Origin: Acetobacter senegalensis
Lineage (GTDB): Bacteria; Pseudomonadota; Alphaproteobacteria; Acetobacterales; Acetobacteraceae
Assembly: GCF_001580995.1 (NCBI RefSeq)
Contig: NZ_LHZU01000142.1
Location: forward strand, 1 to 64,000
Direction of reading: 5' to 3'
DNA: 64,000 nucleotides
Position 1 is the first letter of the stretch, and every line of letters starts with the position of its first letter. Shown in pieces: positions 54,679 to 63,638 of the stretch. The position numbers and the translations under genes are program-made. Under the pieces are notes generated by a model that ran no database searches, was not told the DNA's origin, and saw nothing but the letters and a program-made list of their open reading frames with translations.

Positions 54679-55323
54679 GTGCCTGATACCGATTTTCACA
54701 GTTACGAACCCGCAGTTGGGCATGGCCTGAAGCATGACCCGTTCAACGCCATCGTGGGGCCACGGCCTATTGGCTGGATCTCATCCATCGATGCCGAAGG
54801 TCGCGTTAACCTCGCCCCCTACAGTTTTTTCAATGCCTTCAACTATACGCCACCGATCATCGGTTTTTCCAGCATCGGGTGGAAGGACACGGTGGCCAAT
54901 ATCAGGGCGACGGGAGAGTTCGTCTGGAACCTTACGGATCACTCTCTGGTCGAGCAGATGAACGTTACTTCCGCTGCCGTCCCGCACGATATCTGCGAAT
55001 TCGATCTAGCGCATCTTGCCCGCTTGCCGAGCGACTTAGTCCGACCGCCGCGTGTCGCTGCCAGTCCGGTGCAATTTGAATGCCGGATGACACAAATGGT
55101 ACAATTACAGACAGCGCAGGGACAGACGGTTGAAAGCTGGGTGACCTTCGGCGAAGTCGTGCGTGTGCATATAAGGCGTAGCCTTGTAGCAGAAGGGACT
55201 TATGATACAGCCGCGGCTCGGCCTATCCTGCGCGCAGGTGGCCTTGGGGATTATGCTGCAATCCAGCCGCAAGACATGTTTGAAATACTCCGCCCGCAGG
55301 GGCACAGACACTTGAGCGACTGA
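54679..55323 (+). CDS. Flavin reductase family protein (DIM6/NTAB-like FMN-binding split barrel)
   Basis: A 214-residue FMN-binding split-barrel protein with PFNAIVGPRPIGWISSID (near the start), VNLAPYSFFNAFNYTPPIIGF and GEFVWNLTD as family landmarks. Members act as flavin reductases, as partners of two-component monooxygenases or as small oxidoreductases. I use the GTG at 54679, eight bases after AGAGGAGA; an ATG at 54625 in frame lacks such a site. It stands alone, 255 bases after the MFS gene. A link to the FAD monooxygenase at 48100 is not expected, because that enzyme reduces its own flavin. Confidence 0.85.
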   Translation: MPDTDFHSYEPAVGHGLKHDPFNAIVGPRPIGWISSIDAEGRVNLAPYSFFNAFNYTPPIIGFSSIGWKDTVANIRATGEFVWNLTDHSLVEQMNVTSAAVPHDICEFDLAHLARLPSDLVRPPRVAASPVQFECRMTQMVQLQTAQGQTVESWVTFGEVVRVHIRRSLVAEGTYDTAAARPILRAGGLGDYAAIQPQDMFEILRPQGHRHLSD

Positions 55324-55676
55324 TCCGAGATAGTCGCGCATCTCCGCGCTAAGGCGTCAGACCTCTGCTGCCTGCCCTACGACCCGTCATACTCCACGCT
55401 CGCGTTCAGTGTCAGAGGGCCGACGGAAAGCAGGGCCTGAACAGAGTTCCGCTGTTATCGAAAGCGATGTGCTGTATCTTTACACTGGGAGGATAGTCGA
55501 TCCCCTCCCAGTGCCACTGTTCTTACTTCCGATATTTCAAGTCATATGATGTATTATGACTGCAGAGCTAGCCACAGCTTCAACCCTGCTCTGGCTTATG
55601 GGATTCACAGATACACTTTTATTCTGAATTGAAAGTATTATTGCTGAAATTTTAATTGAGCACCTCAATATATCGT
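55324..55676. other. Intergenic with a strong hairpin
   Basis: About 353 bases between convergent genes. It holds the hairpin at 55483-55513 and otherwise no gene that I can support. Confidence 0.5.
55483..55513. terminator. Perfect 10-bp hairpin between convergent genes, possible terminator
   Basis: CACTGGGAGG (55483-55492) pairs perfectly with CCTCCCAGTG (55504-55513) across an 11-base loop. It is the only strong stem between the flavin reductase and the convergent siderophore receptor. No T tract follows on either strand, so it is not a textbook intrinsic terminator. Confidence 0.45.
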
Positions 55677-57851
55677 TTACCAACGATAAGCCAAAGTAAC
55701 AAACATGGCGCGGCCGGGAGCCCACGCACACGCAACATTTCTGGTACAGATAGCAACATATCGGCGGTCGGTTATGTTTGTTCCGTTGAGCTGGATAGAT
55801 GCCCGCTTGTAATCGACATGCGCCACAATATCCCACACCAGTTGGCTTGGAACAGAAAATGTTTCTGGTAAAGATCCTGCCGTGTTGCCTGTGTAACGGA
55901 CTCCCCCACCTACCCCAGTGACGAGGTCAGGTAAAATATGGAAATCCCGTTTAAGGAAAAGCGAGGCCATATGTGATGGCACAGCAACCGGTCTCTGACC
56001 GACCTGAGAGATCGTAGTAGATTTTGTTATTTTCGGATCCTGATACGTGAAGGAGGCGAGGAAATCTATTTTCCATGGCAGGCGGCCCACACCTTCAAAC
56101 TCAAAACCTTTTGTCCGTTGCTCACCTGCCTGAATATCATAGGTTGAATCAACCGGATCTGGCGTCAGAACGTTGGTTTCTACCAGATCAAAAAAATCGG
56201 CAGTTAGCATGAATCGATCGCCCCATGGCGCGCTCTGAGATGGCTTGTATTTTAATCCGGCTTCAATCTGCCGCCCCCGCGTTGGCAGGAAAGGCGTATT
56301 CAGGCGGGTCGTGCCAACCTGAGGCTGGAATGATGTTGAGTAAGCAACATAGGGAGCAAGCCCAAATGGTGATGTATAAAGAAGGCCAACACGTCCAGTA
56401 AAAGCGTTATTTTTTTGGGGTGTCCGTAAACTAGTTAGATTATCGACAGTCAGACTTTCAGTAAAGTCGCCTCTCCCTGAGAGAGTTAAATGAAAATTAT
56501 GCCAATCGGCTTGTTCTTGCGCATAAATGCCAGTCTGACTTTCTGTTTCGTTTGTATTGGTTGCCGTGCCATAAGATGGCCAGGTAATGGCGCGATAGAC
56601 TGGAGTGTAAAGATCAAGAGAGGGAGCGGTGCTCTGCCCCCGGCGGTTCGCCAGAAAATCACTACGAAAATCGACACCAACGAGCAATTCATGCTTGACT
56701 GGACCGGTTTTGAGCTTGAGATCGGAGCGCGTATCCAGCGTTACATTGTTATAATTGGCAGATTGAAGAAGTGCTTGCCGTGTAATGGTGCGTTGATCGC
56801 TGGAAAGAGCTCTCGTTGTGACAAAACGGTAATCTAGGTCCAGATGTGCATAACGCATGTTTTGGGTAATGCTCCAGTTGGGCAGGATCTGGCGTGTCAC
56901 GCTATAACCAATGGCCGCCTGCCGCTTGGAGTAGACATCATAATCAGCATCGCTCGATAAGAAGCTGCGAGCTATGCGGCCATATTGTGTTGCTGTTATT
57001 GTTCCTGCTGCAGGCAAGAATTGTGCCGTAGATCCCGCATCTAACTGCTCAAAGCTGGCAAGTATGGTAAAATCAGTCTTGTCGTCTGGTTTCCAGCGTA
57101 GCGAAGGAGCAACATAGATCTCATTGTTTTTGATATTTTTTGCGTAAGTATCTGATTTGCGAATAAGCCCGTTGAAGCGCCATAATAGTGTTTTAGATGC
57201 ATTGATTGCGCCACCAATGTCAGCAGCGCCTTGAACTCGACTGTAAGATCCTGTTTGGAAATTTATCTCGTTTTTTTGTCCTGCATTCGGGCGCTTGCTA
57301 ACGGCATTAATAATCCCCCCGAGTTGTCCGGAACCATAAAGCGCGGATGTTGCTCCACGCAACACGTCCATTTCCTCCAATCCCCAGGGTTCGATACTGA
57401 AAGACTGAGATGATGTTGCATCAGGAGTACGTGTGCCATCTAGGTAAATATCAGGGGAAAAGCCGCGAATAGTGCCAAAATATCCTCTGGGGTCATCCTT
57501 GGAGCCGTAATCAGAAACGCCGGCAGCGTATCGCACAGCTTCCGAAACACTTCGAGAATTCAGTATTGCCATACGCTCTTGTGTTATGACCGTGATGTTC
57601 TGAGGTGTCTGCTCAATCGGCGTCTCCGTTTTTGTTGCCGAAGACCCGTTACGTGCCAGCAAGTTGTGCCGCGATGCCGAAACTTCGATCTCCTCGTTTT
57701 TTTTCGCTTTGTTCTGAGCTGAGCGATGTTTGACGGAGGAAGCCTTATCCTGCGTAACCGGAAAATCCTGCGGTGTCGCGGCAAAGGCATGCGTTGCTAA
57801 AAGCAGCAGAGAAGATGGCGCGAGTAAAATCGAGCGAACGAGGTGCTGCAT
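55677..57851 (-). CDS. TonB-dependent siderophore receptor
   Basis: An outer-membrane receptor of 724 residues. The signal peptide (LLAPSSLLLLATHAFA) precedes a plug domain with TPIEQTPQNITVITQERM (about 77-94), RDDPRGY-like KDDPRGYFGTIRGF and DVLRGATSALYGSGQLGGIINAVSKRP (about 162-188). The ferrichrome-type beta-barrel ends in the aromatic AYRW. No STN domain is visible. A 7-1-7 Fur box lies 49 bases upstream of the start, so it should be induced by iron limitation. The siderophore cannot be read from the sequence. No siderophore biosynthesis genes are near, so it probably takes up a xenosiderophore. Confidence 0.93.
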   Translation of the reverse strand: MQHLVRSILLAPSSLLLLATHAFAATPQDFPVTQDKASSVKHRSAQNKAKKNEEIEVSASRHNLLARNGSSATKTETPIEQTPQNITVITQERMAILNSRSVSEAVRYAAGVSDYGSKDDPRGYFGTIRGFSPDIYLDGTRTPDATSSQSFSIEPWGLEEMDVLRGATSALYGSGQLGGIINAVSKRPNAGQKNEINFQTGSYSRVQGAADIGGAINASKTLLWRFNGLIRKSDTYAKNIKNNEIYVAPSLRWKPDDKTDFTILASFEQLDAGSTAQFLPAAGTITATQYGRIARSFLSSDADYDVYSKRQAAIGYSVTRQILPNWSITQNMRYAHLDLDYRFVTTRALSSDQRTITRQALLQSANYNNVTLDTRSDLKLKTGPVKHELLVGVDFRSDFLANRRGQSTAPSLDLYTPVYRAITWPSYGTATNTNETESQTGIYAQEQADWHNFHLTLSGRGDFTESLTVDNLTSLRTPQKNNAFTGRVGLLYTSPFGLAPYVAYSTSFQPQVGTTRLNTPFLPTRGRQIEAGLKYKPSQSAPWGDRFMLTADFFDLVETNVLTPDPVDSTYDIQAGEQRTKGFEFEGVGRLPWKIDFLASFTYQDPKITKSTTISQVGQRPVAVPSHMASLFLKRDFHILPDLVTGVGGGVRYTGNTAGSLPETFSVPSQLVWDIVAHVDYKRASIQLNGTNITDRRYVAICTRNVACAWAPGRAMFVTLAYRW

Positions 57852-58163
57852 GGGCGACGAGTGCTCACCATAGATGTTGACGCTCCAAAATAGTGCATGT
57901 GATAATCATTATCAACAAAATCTTTGTAAGCTATCCGACAACAGTGTTAAGGGCATATTTCCATCGTTTCTGATGCATGACCTCGGGCCAGCCGGGAGCG
58001 GACCGTCCGCCCCTTCCCGCCTAAACCTTTAGTCTGCCCTGTAATCTTGAGCACAGAGGCTGCAGTCATCTTATGACAGTCATTCAACAGTCTGTTTGTG
58101 CTCAATAAAATCAGAAACCTACATATAACAAAAATAGGATTTCTTATTTACCAAGTATTTTTT
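57852..58163. other. Intergenic holding the Fur-controlled promoter region
   Basis: About 312 bases. The Fur box at 57900-57914 serves the siderophore receptor; the rest holds no gene that I can support. Confidence 0.5.
57900..57914. promoter_or_regulatory. Fur box
   Basis: TGATAATCATTATCA is a perfect 7-1-7 inverted repeat matching the Fur consensus. It is placed 49 bases upstream of the siderophore receptor ATG, in the expected promoter position. Confidence 0.88.
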
Positions 58164-58559
58164 TCATTGTAGCGATCCTAGAGCAGGATCTTTCTCACGA
58201 CCTATCAGGAGATGCGTCAGTTCATCCACAAGGCAGATACGCCCATCCCTAAATTGGTAAAAGGCAACGACCTTGATCAGATTTTGCTCGCCAGAAAGAT
58301 ATGTGGCTCGTGCCACGTGGACTGTCGCAGCCTTCTCACCAGCGCAAACGATATGCTGAATATCTATTTCCAGATTACTAAGAGTGTTGCGTAAGGCTTG
58401 GGTATGAGTTTGGAAGTCGCTCAACGTCATTTCATGTCCATCGACAAATTGCCGATAGTCCGCAGTCATGAAATCAAGCAATCTATCGGGCTTCGCACTA
58501 AAATCTGTGAATACGGAAAACATTTCCCGAATGACTTGCTCGTGCTTTGTGGCAGACAT
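58164..58559 (-). CDS. SnoaL/NTF2-like small protein
   Basis: A 131-residue protein with the SnoaL/nuclear transport factor 2-like cone fold: an N-terminal helix pair (EQVIREMFSVFTDF, RLLDFMTADYRQFVDG) followed by beta strands (AATVHVARATYL, KVVAFYQFRDGRICLVDELTHLL). Members are small enzymes or ligand-binding proteins and cannot be assigned a reaction by sequence. It diverges from the AraC regulator at 58652 with about 92 bases between, so it may be its target. Confidence 0.75.
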   Translation of the reverse strand: MSATKHEQVIREMFSVFTDFSAKPDRLLDFMTADYRQFVDGHEMTLSDFQTHTQALRNTLSNLEIDIQHIVCAGEKAATVHVARATYLSGEQNLIKVVAFYQFRDGRICLVDELTHLLIGREKDPALGSLQ

Positions 58560-58651
58560 GGTCTCTCCTCTGGCCTTTTAAATCAGTGAACGAAGAGACT
58601 TTAAAGAAGATGCTTTTGGCATTCTTCCGTTAATAGGCCATAATTCGACTC

Positions 58652-59467
58652 ATGAACGCCAAATCTCACTGCTTTTCTTCAGAAGACCTTGTGCCACCAA
58701 GTGGCGCTCCTTGGCTATTGGGAAGCCCTATCCGACAGACAAATCGTCGAACGACTAAACCGCATATTCACGAAAGGGGACAAATATTCGCAGTGGAAAG
58801 CGGTGTTATGGCCGTAATAACCCACGGTGCATATTGGTTGATCGGACCAGGACAGTTTCTCTGGTTGCCACCGGGCTGCGTCCATGAGGCGCGCTCGCAT
58901 GGTGCTATTAGAGGCTGGAGCCTATATGTCATGGGAAAAAGGTGTTCTTACGTTGCAGACAAGCCTTTTGTGGCAGATAGCACGCGGCTATTTATTGCTC
59001 AGGTTGAACGTCTATCGCAAAATGCCCAACAGACAGCATGGCAGGAAAGTGTCACCCGATTGGCCGAAAGTTTCTGGGATGAATTCCTGTCCATTCCACG
59101 TCATTCTGTCTCCCTGCCTTTCCCTGAAGATGCTCGGCTAAAACGGGTGGCAGAAGCCTTAAGCGCCACTCCCGCTGATCCACGAGGACAGCAGGAGTGG
59201 GCGGATATGGCAGGAATGTCTTTGCGGTCATTCGTTCGGCATTTTACCATTGATACGGGAATGCAGTTTTCAGTCTGGAGGCAACGCCTGCGCATTCTAA
59301 ATGCGCAAGAGAGACTGGCACGAGGCGAGCGTGTGACCAGTGTGGCGGCCACTGTAGGTTACGAAAGTCTGGGAGCATTCGCTACTGCCTTTAGAAAAGC
59401 CACTGGACATAGCCCCAGCGCTTATGCACGACACTGCTGCGCTGGGCAGCCTACAGAACCCACGTGA
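58652..59467 (+). CDS. AraC-family transcriptional regulator with cupin N-terminus
   Basis: A 271-residue regulator. The N-terminal cupin-like part (HIHERGQIFAVESGVMAVIT, GPGQFLWLPPGCVHEARSHG) is followed by a C-terminal AraC domain with two helix-turn-helix motifs (about 165-260; ADMAGMSLRSFVRHF and VTSVAATVGYESLGAFATAFRKATGHSPSAY). The histidine-rich cupin could bind a small metabolite. It diverges from the SnoaL-like gene, the most obvious target. Confidence 0.92.
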   Translation: MNAKSHCFSSEDLVPPSGAPWLLGSPIRQTNRRTTKPHIHERGQIFAVESGVMAVITHGAYWLIGPGQFLWLPPGCVHEARSHGAIRGWSLYVMGKRCSYVADKPFVADSTRLFIAQVERLSQNAQQTAWQESVTRLAESFWDEFLSIPRHSVSLPFPEDARLKRVAEALSATPADPRGQQEWADMAGMSLRSFVRHFTIDTGMQFSVWRQRLRILNAQERLARGERVTSVAATVGYESLGAFATAFRKATGHSPSAYARHCCAGQPTEPT

Positions 59468-59783
59468 ACACAATGCCAGCAAGCTTTGCTTTGTCATTGA
59501 TAAAAGTTCGGACAAAAGTAACATCGGCAGCTATCGCAGCATCAAAATGTCGAGCAGATATTGCCTGACTGAAAGCAATCGTCATTAGCCCCCTTTTCGT
59601 CCGCTCGGCCCCGACCACTTCTTCGTGTGAGAACTGGTTGACAGGTACCCCCTGTGTAAAACTGGCAAGTTCCCTAGTTAGTCCTTCTATAGCGGGTATG
59701 TTGCCACTACTTTGTAAGCAGAGATCCATGACCGCAGTGCGGGCAATAAAATAGAAAAGCACGTCAATGATGCAGTTCTGCAA
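59451..59783 (-). CDS. Hypothetical 110-residue frame, uncertain
   Basis: A minus-strand frame convergent with the AraC gene and overlapping its last 17 bases. It reads from TTG at 59783, or ATG at 59729, and ends in GIVFTWVL. I recognise no family, and neither start has a ribosome binding site. The amino-acid mix (GLTRELASFTQGVPVNQFSH) looks possible for a real protein. It is given because it is the only candidate in the 436-bp gap before the GH32 gene. Confidence 0.3.
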   Translation of the reverse strand: MQNCIIDVLFYFIARTAVMDLCLQSSGNIPAIEGLTRELASFTQGVPVNQFSHEEVVGAERTKRGLMTIAFSQAISARHFDAAIAADVTFVRTFINDKAKLAGIVFTWVL

Positions 59784-59903
59784 CCACGATTGACCTCCTG
59801 CTCACATAGCTCTCCCGTCCACTACGGCGATATCGGGCTGTGCAGCAGCATTCTGTGCCACGATTAACTGGCTTGATCGGCCGGAGCTTTCTACACTGCA
59901 CAC

Positions 59904-61649
59904 ATGACTGACGACCGATTCTCCGCTTTGAGCCGCCGTGGCGCGCTTTCCTCACTCGTGGCACTAGGTGCCGCTGGGTTGGGCAGCAATGCGCGTGCCG
60001 ATACGCCTTCACCATCGGCCCCCGCCGCGCCCATACCGCCTCAGGCCCCAGACCGAATGCGCACGACCGAACCAAATGCTTCGCACCCTTCGCCCGCCGA
60101 TCAGCCAGGCGTCGTCTCACGCCCGGCTGTGAAGACACAAAGCGATGTTTTCTATCGCCCGACAGTCCATTTCTCGCCCACCAGCGGCTTCATGAACGAT
60201 CCGAATGGGCTGATCTTCGACGGCACACGCTATCACCTGTACTACCAGTACGATCCATTTGCCCCGTATGCGGGCCACGTGCATTGGGGGCATGCAACCA
60301 GCACGGACATGCTGCACTGGCAGGACCAGCCCGTTGCCATTCCCGAGACAAAGGATGGTGAAGCCTTTACCGGCTGCGCGATCATGGACACGACAAATGC
60401 CTCGGGCCTGTTTGCTCCAGAGCCAAACAGCGAAACTCAGGGTGACAAGGTCACAGGCGGAATGGTGGCGATCTATACCCGCGCCACCGCGCAAAAGCAG
60501 GCACAGTATCTTGCCACAAGCCGGGACAATGGCCAGAATTTCACCGAATACGCACATAATCCGATCCTGGATATCGGCAGTAATTCTTTCCGTGATCCGC
60601 AGGTACTGTTTCATAAAGCCACCAACCAATGGGTTATGGTCATTGCTAAGTCACGCCTGCATCAAATCGCGTTCTACGCCTCTATCGATCTGATTCATTG
60701 GGTGCATCTAAGCGATTTCGGTCCCTCAGGCCTGTTCGGCATTGATTATGAATGTCCGAACCTGATCGAAATTCCATTGGAAGGCGGCGGAACACGATGG
60801 GTGTTATTCGTTTCAGTCAATCCGGGTGCCCCGACCGGAGGGAGCATCACCCAATATTTCGTGGGTATGTTTGACGGCACACGCTTCATTCCGGACGACA
60901 CGGTGATCGGACTGACTGATTTTGCCAAGGACGCCTACGCCTTGCAGGTCTATAGTGGCATGCCAGACGACCAGGCAGTCTCCATTGCATGGCTTGGGAA
61001 CTGGCAATATTGCCAGGAACTGCCCACCCAAAGCTGGCGTGGCACGATGACCCTACCCCGGACTATGACACTCCGGCGTGATTTTGCTGGTTGGATCCGG
61101 CTGGCACAGAACCCTCGCGGGCTTGAAACCCTACATGGACCAGCCATTCCCTTCCCAATAAGACGCCTGGCTGCCGGATCCAGTAACCAAATACCGCTGC
61201 CGCTCGGCACGGCACTTGATCTGACTTTAAGTGTCACCGTCGACGAACGGCCGCACGGCCTGCCATTGGGCGACAAAGGCCGCACTGGTCGGTTTGTTAT
61301 CGTCTTCGGCAACGAGCAAGGCGAATCTCTCACCATCGGGTTCGACGCGTTTTCCGGCCAACTCTGGCTCGACCGTAACGGCCTCAGAGGCTTCGAACAG
61401 CCGTTCTTCACGGGTGAGTTTTCTACAGCACTGAACCCCGATGACCGGCATTTCGAGGTCCAGATAGTACTGGATGCGTGCACACTGGAAATCTTCGCCA
61501 ATGGCGGTCTGTCAGTCGGTACAGCGCTGATCTATCCCGTCGCCCCGCTTGATTTCCTACGTCTGGAGGCTAACGGCGCTGGTGCCACCATCGAAAAACT
61601 TACCCTTTACCCGCTACAAAAGACGATGAAGCGCGAAACGGCGGTATAA
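59904..61649 (+). CDS. GH32 beta-fructofuranosidase/levanase-type hydrolase, Tat-exported
   Basis: A 581-residue enzyme. The N-terminus carries a twin-arginine signal (SRRGALSSLVALGAAGLG, residues 10-27) and a Pro/Ala-rich linker to about 80. The five-bladed GH32 propeller has nucleophile D99 in MNDPNG, transition-state stabiliser D231 in FRDP and acid/base E283 in YECPNL. A C-terminal beta-sandwich includes LEIFANGG. It hydrolyses fructosyl bonds in sucrose, levan or inulin outside the cytoplasm; the preferred substrate is not readable. No levansucrase or sugar transporter is adjacent. It is monocistronic, and no strong ribosome binding site is visible before the ATG. Confidence 0.92.
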   Translation: MTDDRFSALSRRGALSSLVALGAAGLGSNARADTPSPSAPAAPIPPQAPDRMRTTEPNASHPSPADQPGVVSRPAVKTQSDVFYRPTVHFSPTSGFMNDPNGLIFDGTRYHLYYQYDPFAPYAGHVHWGHATSTDMLHWQDQPVAIPETKDGEAFTGCAIMDTTNASGLFAPEPNSETQGDKVTGGMVAIYTRATAQKQAQYLATSRDNGQNFTEYAHNPILDIGSNSFRDPQVLFHKATNQWVMVIAKSRLHQIAFYASIDLIHWVHLSDFGPSGLFGIDYECPNLIEIPLEGGGTRWVLFVSVNPGAPTGGSITQYFVGMFDGTRFIPDDTVIGLTDFAKDAYALQVYSGMPDDQAVSIAWLGNWQYCQELPTQSWRGTMTLPRTMTLRRDFAGWIRLAQNPRGLETLHGPAIPFPIRRLAAGSSNQIPLPLGTALDLTLSVTVDERPHGLPLGDKGRTGRFVIVFGNEQGESLTIGFDAFSGQLWLDRNGLRGFEQPFFTGEFSTALNPDDRHFEVQIVLDACTLEIFANGGLSVGTALIYPVAPLDFLRLEANGAGATIEKLTLYPLQKTMKRETAV

Positions 61650-62304
61650 AAGCTAGATCGTAAAAGCGCACGTGGACAGACCAAGAAAATCATTTTCAGG
61701 TATTAAGATGAGATATTTAGTTCGAATACAAAGGGGATCCACTCTATCTGAAACTCTACCACTCTGTTTCTTTCACACGGAGTGGTGCTCTGTCTGCGTT
61801 GATCATCTATGCAGTTGCACGACTATTTCTGACAAATAGGAAACAATCCACTCCAGACAAACTCATGATTGGTTTGTGCGCCGATCATGTCTTTGCTGCT
61901 AAAGGTTACGTCAGGAACAGTTCGTCAGCCTACTCAACTTCAAATGCCGACATCGTCTATAATATGAAGCCACCTCTTCTCGTCAGGTGGATTAGTGAAG
62001 TGATATCTTAGTCAGATTACAAGGGAAGCCACCCTGCCAGTTAAGCAGAGTGGGCAAGTATCAATTACCCAAAAATCATGGTAGGAACTCATCCGTTGCC
62101 GTTATATTGACCTCTTACCTCATCATGCGGAGACACTCAAATCTCGACCGTGTGACGAGGTTTGCGTAAGGATAGAGCATGTATCCGTAAAAGAGCCGAA
62201 GCAGCAAAGCGATATATGAGAGCAGGTCGAACAGGAAAGTCTCTGCTACTGTTGATACAGCAGAAAACAACACTATCCTGCAACTTCGCTGCCCCCATAA
62301 ATTT
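61650..62304. other. Intergenic, no supported gene
   Basis: About 655 bases between the GH32 gene and the heme-binding gene. Short frames (61799-62011 plus, 62115-62369 minus) have no motif or ribosome binding site. The notable element is the hairpin at 61758-61786. The region may be decayed sequence. Confidence 0.45.
61758..61786. terminator. Hairpin downstream of GH32, possible terminator
   Basis: ACCACTCTGT (61758-61767) pairs with ACGGAGTGGT (61777-61786) with one G-T wobble and a nine-base loop. It is 109 bases after the GH32 stop. No T tract follows, so termination is only a suggestion. Confidence 0.4.
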
Positions 62305-62790
62305 TTATGGTTGAAAGGCTGCCGCAGTATTAGTAGCGACTGCATCATCCAGATCATCCGTTGCGCCACTTACACCTACAGCACCGATTACATATTGACC
62401 GCTCATGACTGGCGCCGACCCGGGGACCGCGGTAATGCCCGGCAGAGTCGTTAAAAATGCCTGATTTTGACTGACGCGTTCGGCCAGAACTTTCCCCCTG
62501 GACTGGTACAAAGCAGCAGTCCGAGCCTTCTTGATGGCAGTCTCATCCGTTCCAGATTGTGAATCATCCATTCGTATAAATGCCAGTAACCTTCCTGAAC
62601 CATCCACAATTGCAATACTGACCTTCATGCCACGTCGTTTTGCGTCGGCTTCTGCCACATTCAGCAAACTTTTGGCGCCTGCACTGCTAAGCACAGTGCG
62701 GGTTAATACCTTGCTGTCTTCTGCGTGTGCCGCCGTAAATGTGGAAAAAAACGCTATAAAAGCCAAAGGCTTGAGAAATTTCCGTTTCAT
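62305..62790 (-). CDS. GlcG/HbpS-family heme-binding-type protein, exported
   Basis: A 161-residue protein with a Sec signal peptide (PLAFIAFFSTFTAAHAED) and one DUF336 (GlcG/HbpS) domain. Landmarks are ADAKRRGMKVSIAIVDGSGRLLAFIRMD, TAIKKARTAALYQSRGK and the C-terminal VIGAVGVSGATDDLDDAVATN. Family members bind heme or act as small periplasmic sensors and cofactors. It lies 72 bases after a paralogue in the same direction, and both are exported, so they likely act together. The molecular role is not established. Confidence 0.87.
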   Translation of the reverse strand: MKRKFLKPLAFIAFFSTFTAAHAEDSKVLTRTVLSSAGAKSLLNVAEADAKRRGMKVSIAIVDGSGRLLAFIRMDDSQSGTDETAIKKARTAALYQSRGKVLAERVSQNQAFLTTLPGITAVPGSAPVMSGQYVIGAVGVSGATDDLDDAVATNTAAAFQP

Positions 62791-62862
62791 GTTACATCCT
62801 GACCTGAAGAAGTTTTACCAACTTTTATTTTTGTAAGCGCATTTTCCGCATCATATTATTTT

Positions 62863-63336
62863 TCAACGAAAATGCTTGGCAGTATCGACAACAAGCGCCT
62901 GCTCCGCTTCGTTCGTATCCCCACTTGTGCCAATGCTGCCGACAACGTTTTCACCCTGTTTGAAGACAGCACCTCCAGCTGACGGCAAGATACCGGGAAC
63001 AAAGCCTATAGGAAGGTTTTGTGCGCGTGCTGCATCAAAAAACTCTATAGTATTCCTCGCAAATCGTGCTGCCGATTTGGCTTTCGCAATCGACGCCTCG
63101 ACACACCCTGCATAGGCCCCTTGCATACGAATGAAAGCAACCAGATTGCCATCTGTGTCTTCTATTGCAATACACAGCTTTAGATGGCGGCTTTCTGCCA
63201 GACCCACTGCATAATGCGCCATATCCATTGCTGCATCTGTCGTAATGTTAAGTTGGGGCGCGGTAGATGCCGGCTGTGCCAGCGCGGTAGATGCACTCAA
63301 CGCAGTGACTGCAAAAGCTGCAAGTATTTTTTTCAT
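62863..63336 (-). CDS. GlcG/HbpS-family heme-binding-type protein, exported (paralogue)
   Basis: A 157-residue protein with a signal peptide (KKILAAFAVTALSASTALAQ) and a DUF336 domain. Landmarks are AESRHLKLCIAIEDTDGNLVAFIRM, SIAKAKSAARFARNT and NVVGSIGTSGDTNEAEQALV. The open frame reaches 63405, but the ATG at 63336 is followed directly by the signal peptide and has AAGG about ten bases upstream. It differs from its neighbour in carrying two cysteines in the mature part. The tandem looks like an old duplication. Confidence 0.87.
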   Translation of the reverse strand: MKKILAAFAVTALSASTALAQPASTAPQLNITTDAAMDMAHYAVGLAESRHLKLCIAIEDTDGNLVAFIRMQGAYAGCVEASIAKAKSAARFARNTIEFFDAARAQNLPIGFVPGILPSAGGAVFKQGENVVGSIGTSGDTNEAEQALVVDTAKHFR

Positions 63337-63638
63337 TTCAAAGGGTACCTTGTTGTAAATGTTATTATTGACCCGCTCGTAACGTTTACTTTTTGCCTCC
63401 GCCAAGGTTCCAAAATATAAACGTACCTGTCACAAAAGGATGACACGAACATCGCTATGACATAAATAATTTACAATTATAAAAATAAAAATCAATAACT
63501 ATTATATAAATCACGTTTTTATGATAATTTTGTCTTTACGCTTATTGAATAAAATAATAGTTTAATTGAATTGAGGTCTATACTCCTAAATCTATACATC
63601 TTTCGGCAAAATGAAGCCCCCTGCTGCTAAAAGCATAT
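63337..63638. other. AT-rich intergenic, probable promoter region of the GlcG/HbpS pair
   Basis: About 302 bases, very AT-rich between 63440 and 63560. It probably contains the promoter for the two GlcG/HbpS-type genes on the minus strand; I cannot single out one -10/-35 pair with confidence. No gene is supported. Confidence 0.45.

Noticed and set aside
61799-62369. Two short frames between the GH32 and GlcG/HbpS-type genes
   Set aside because: Neither has a start signal or recognisable sequence; the second overlaps the end of a supported gene.
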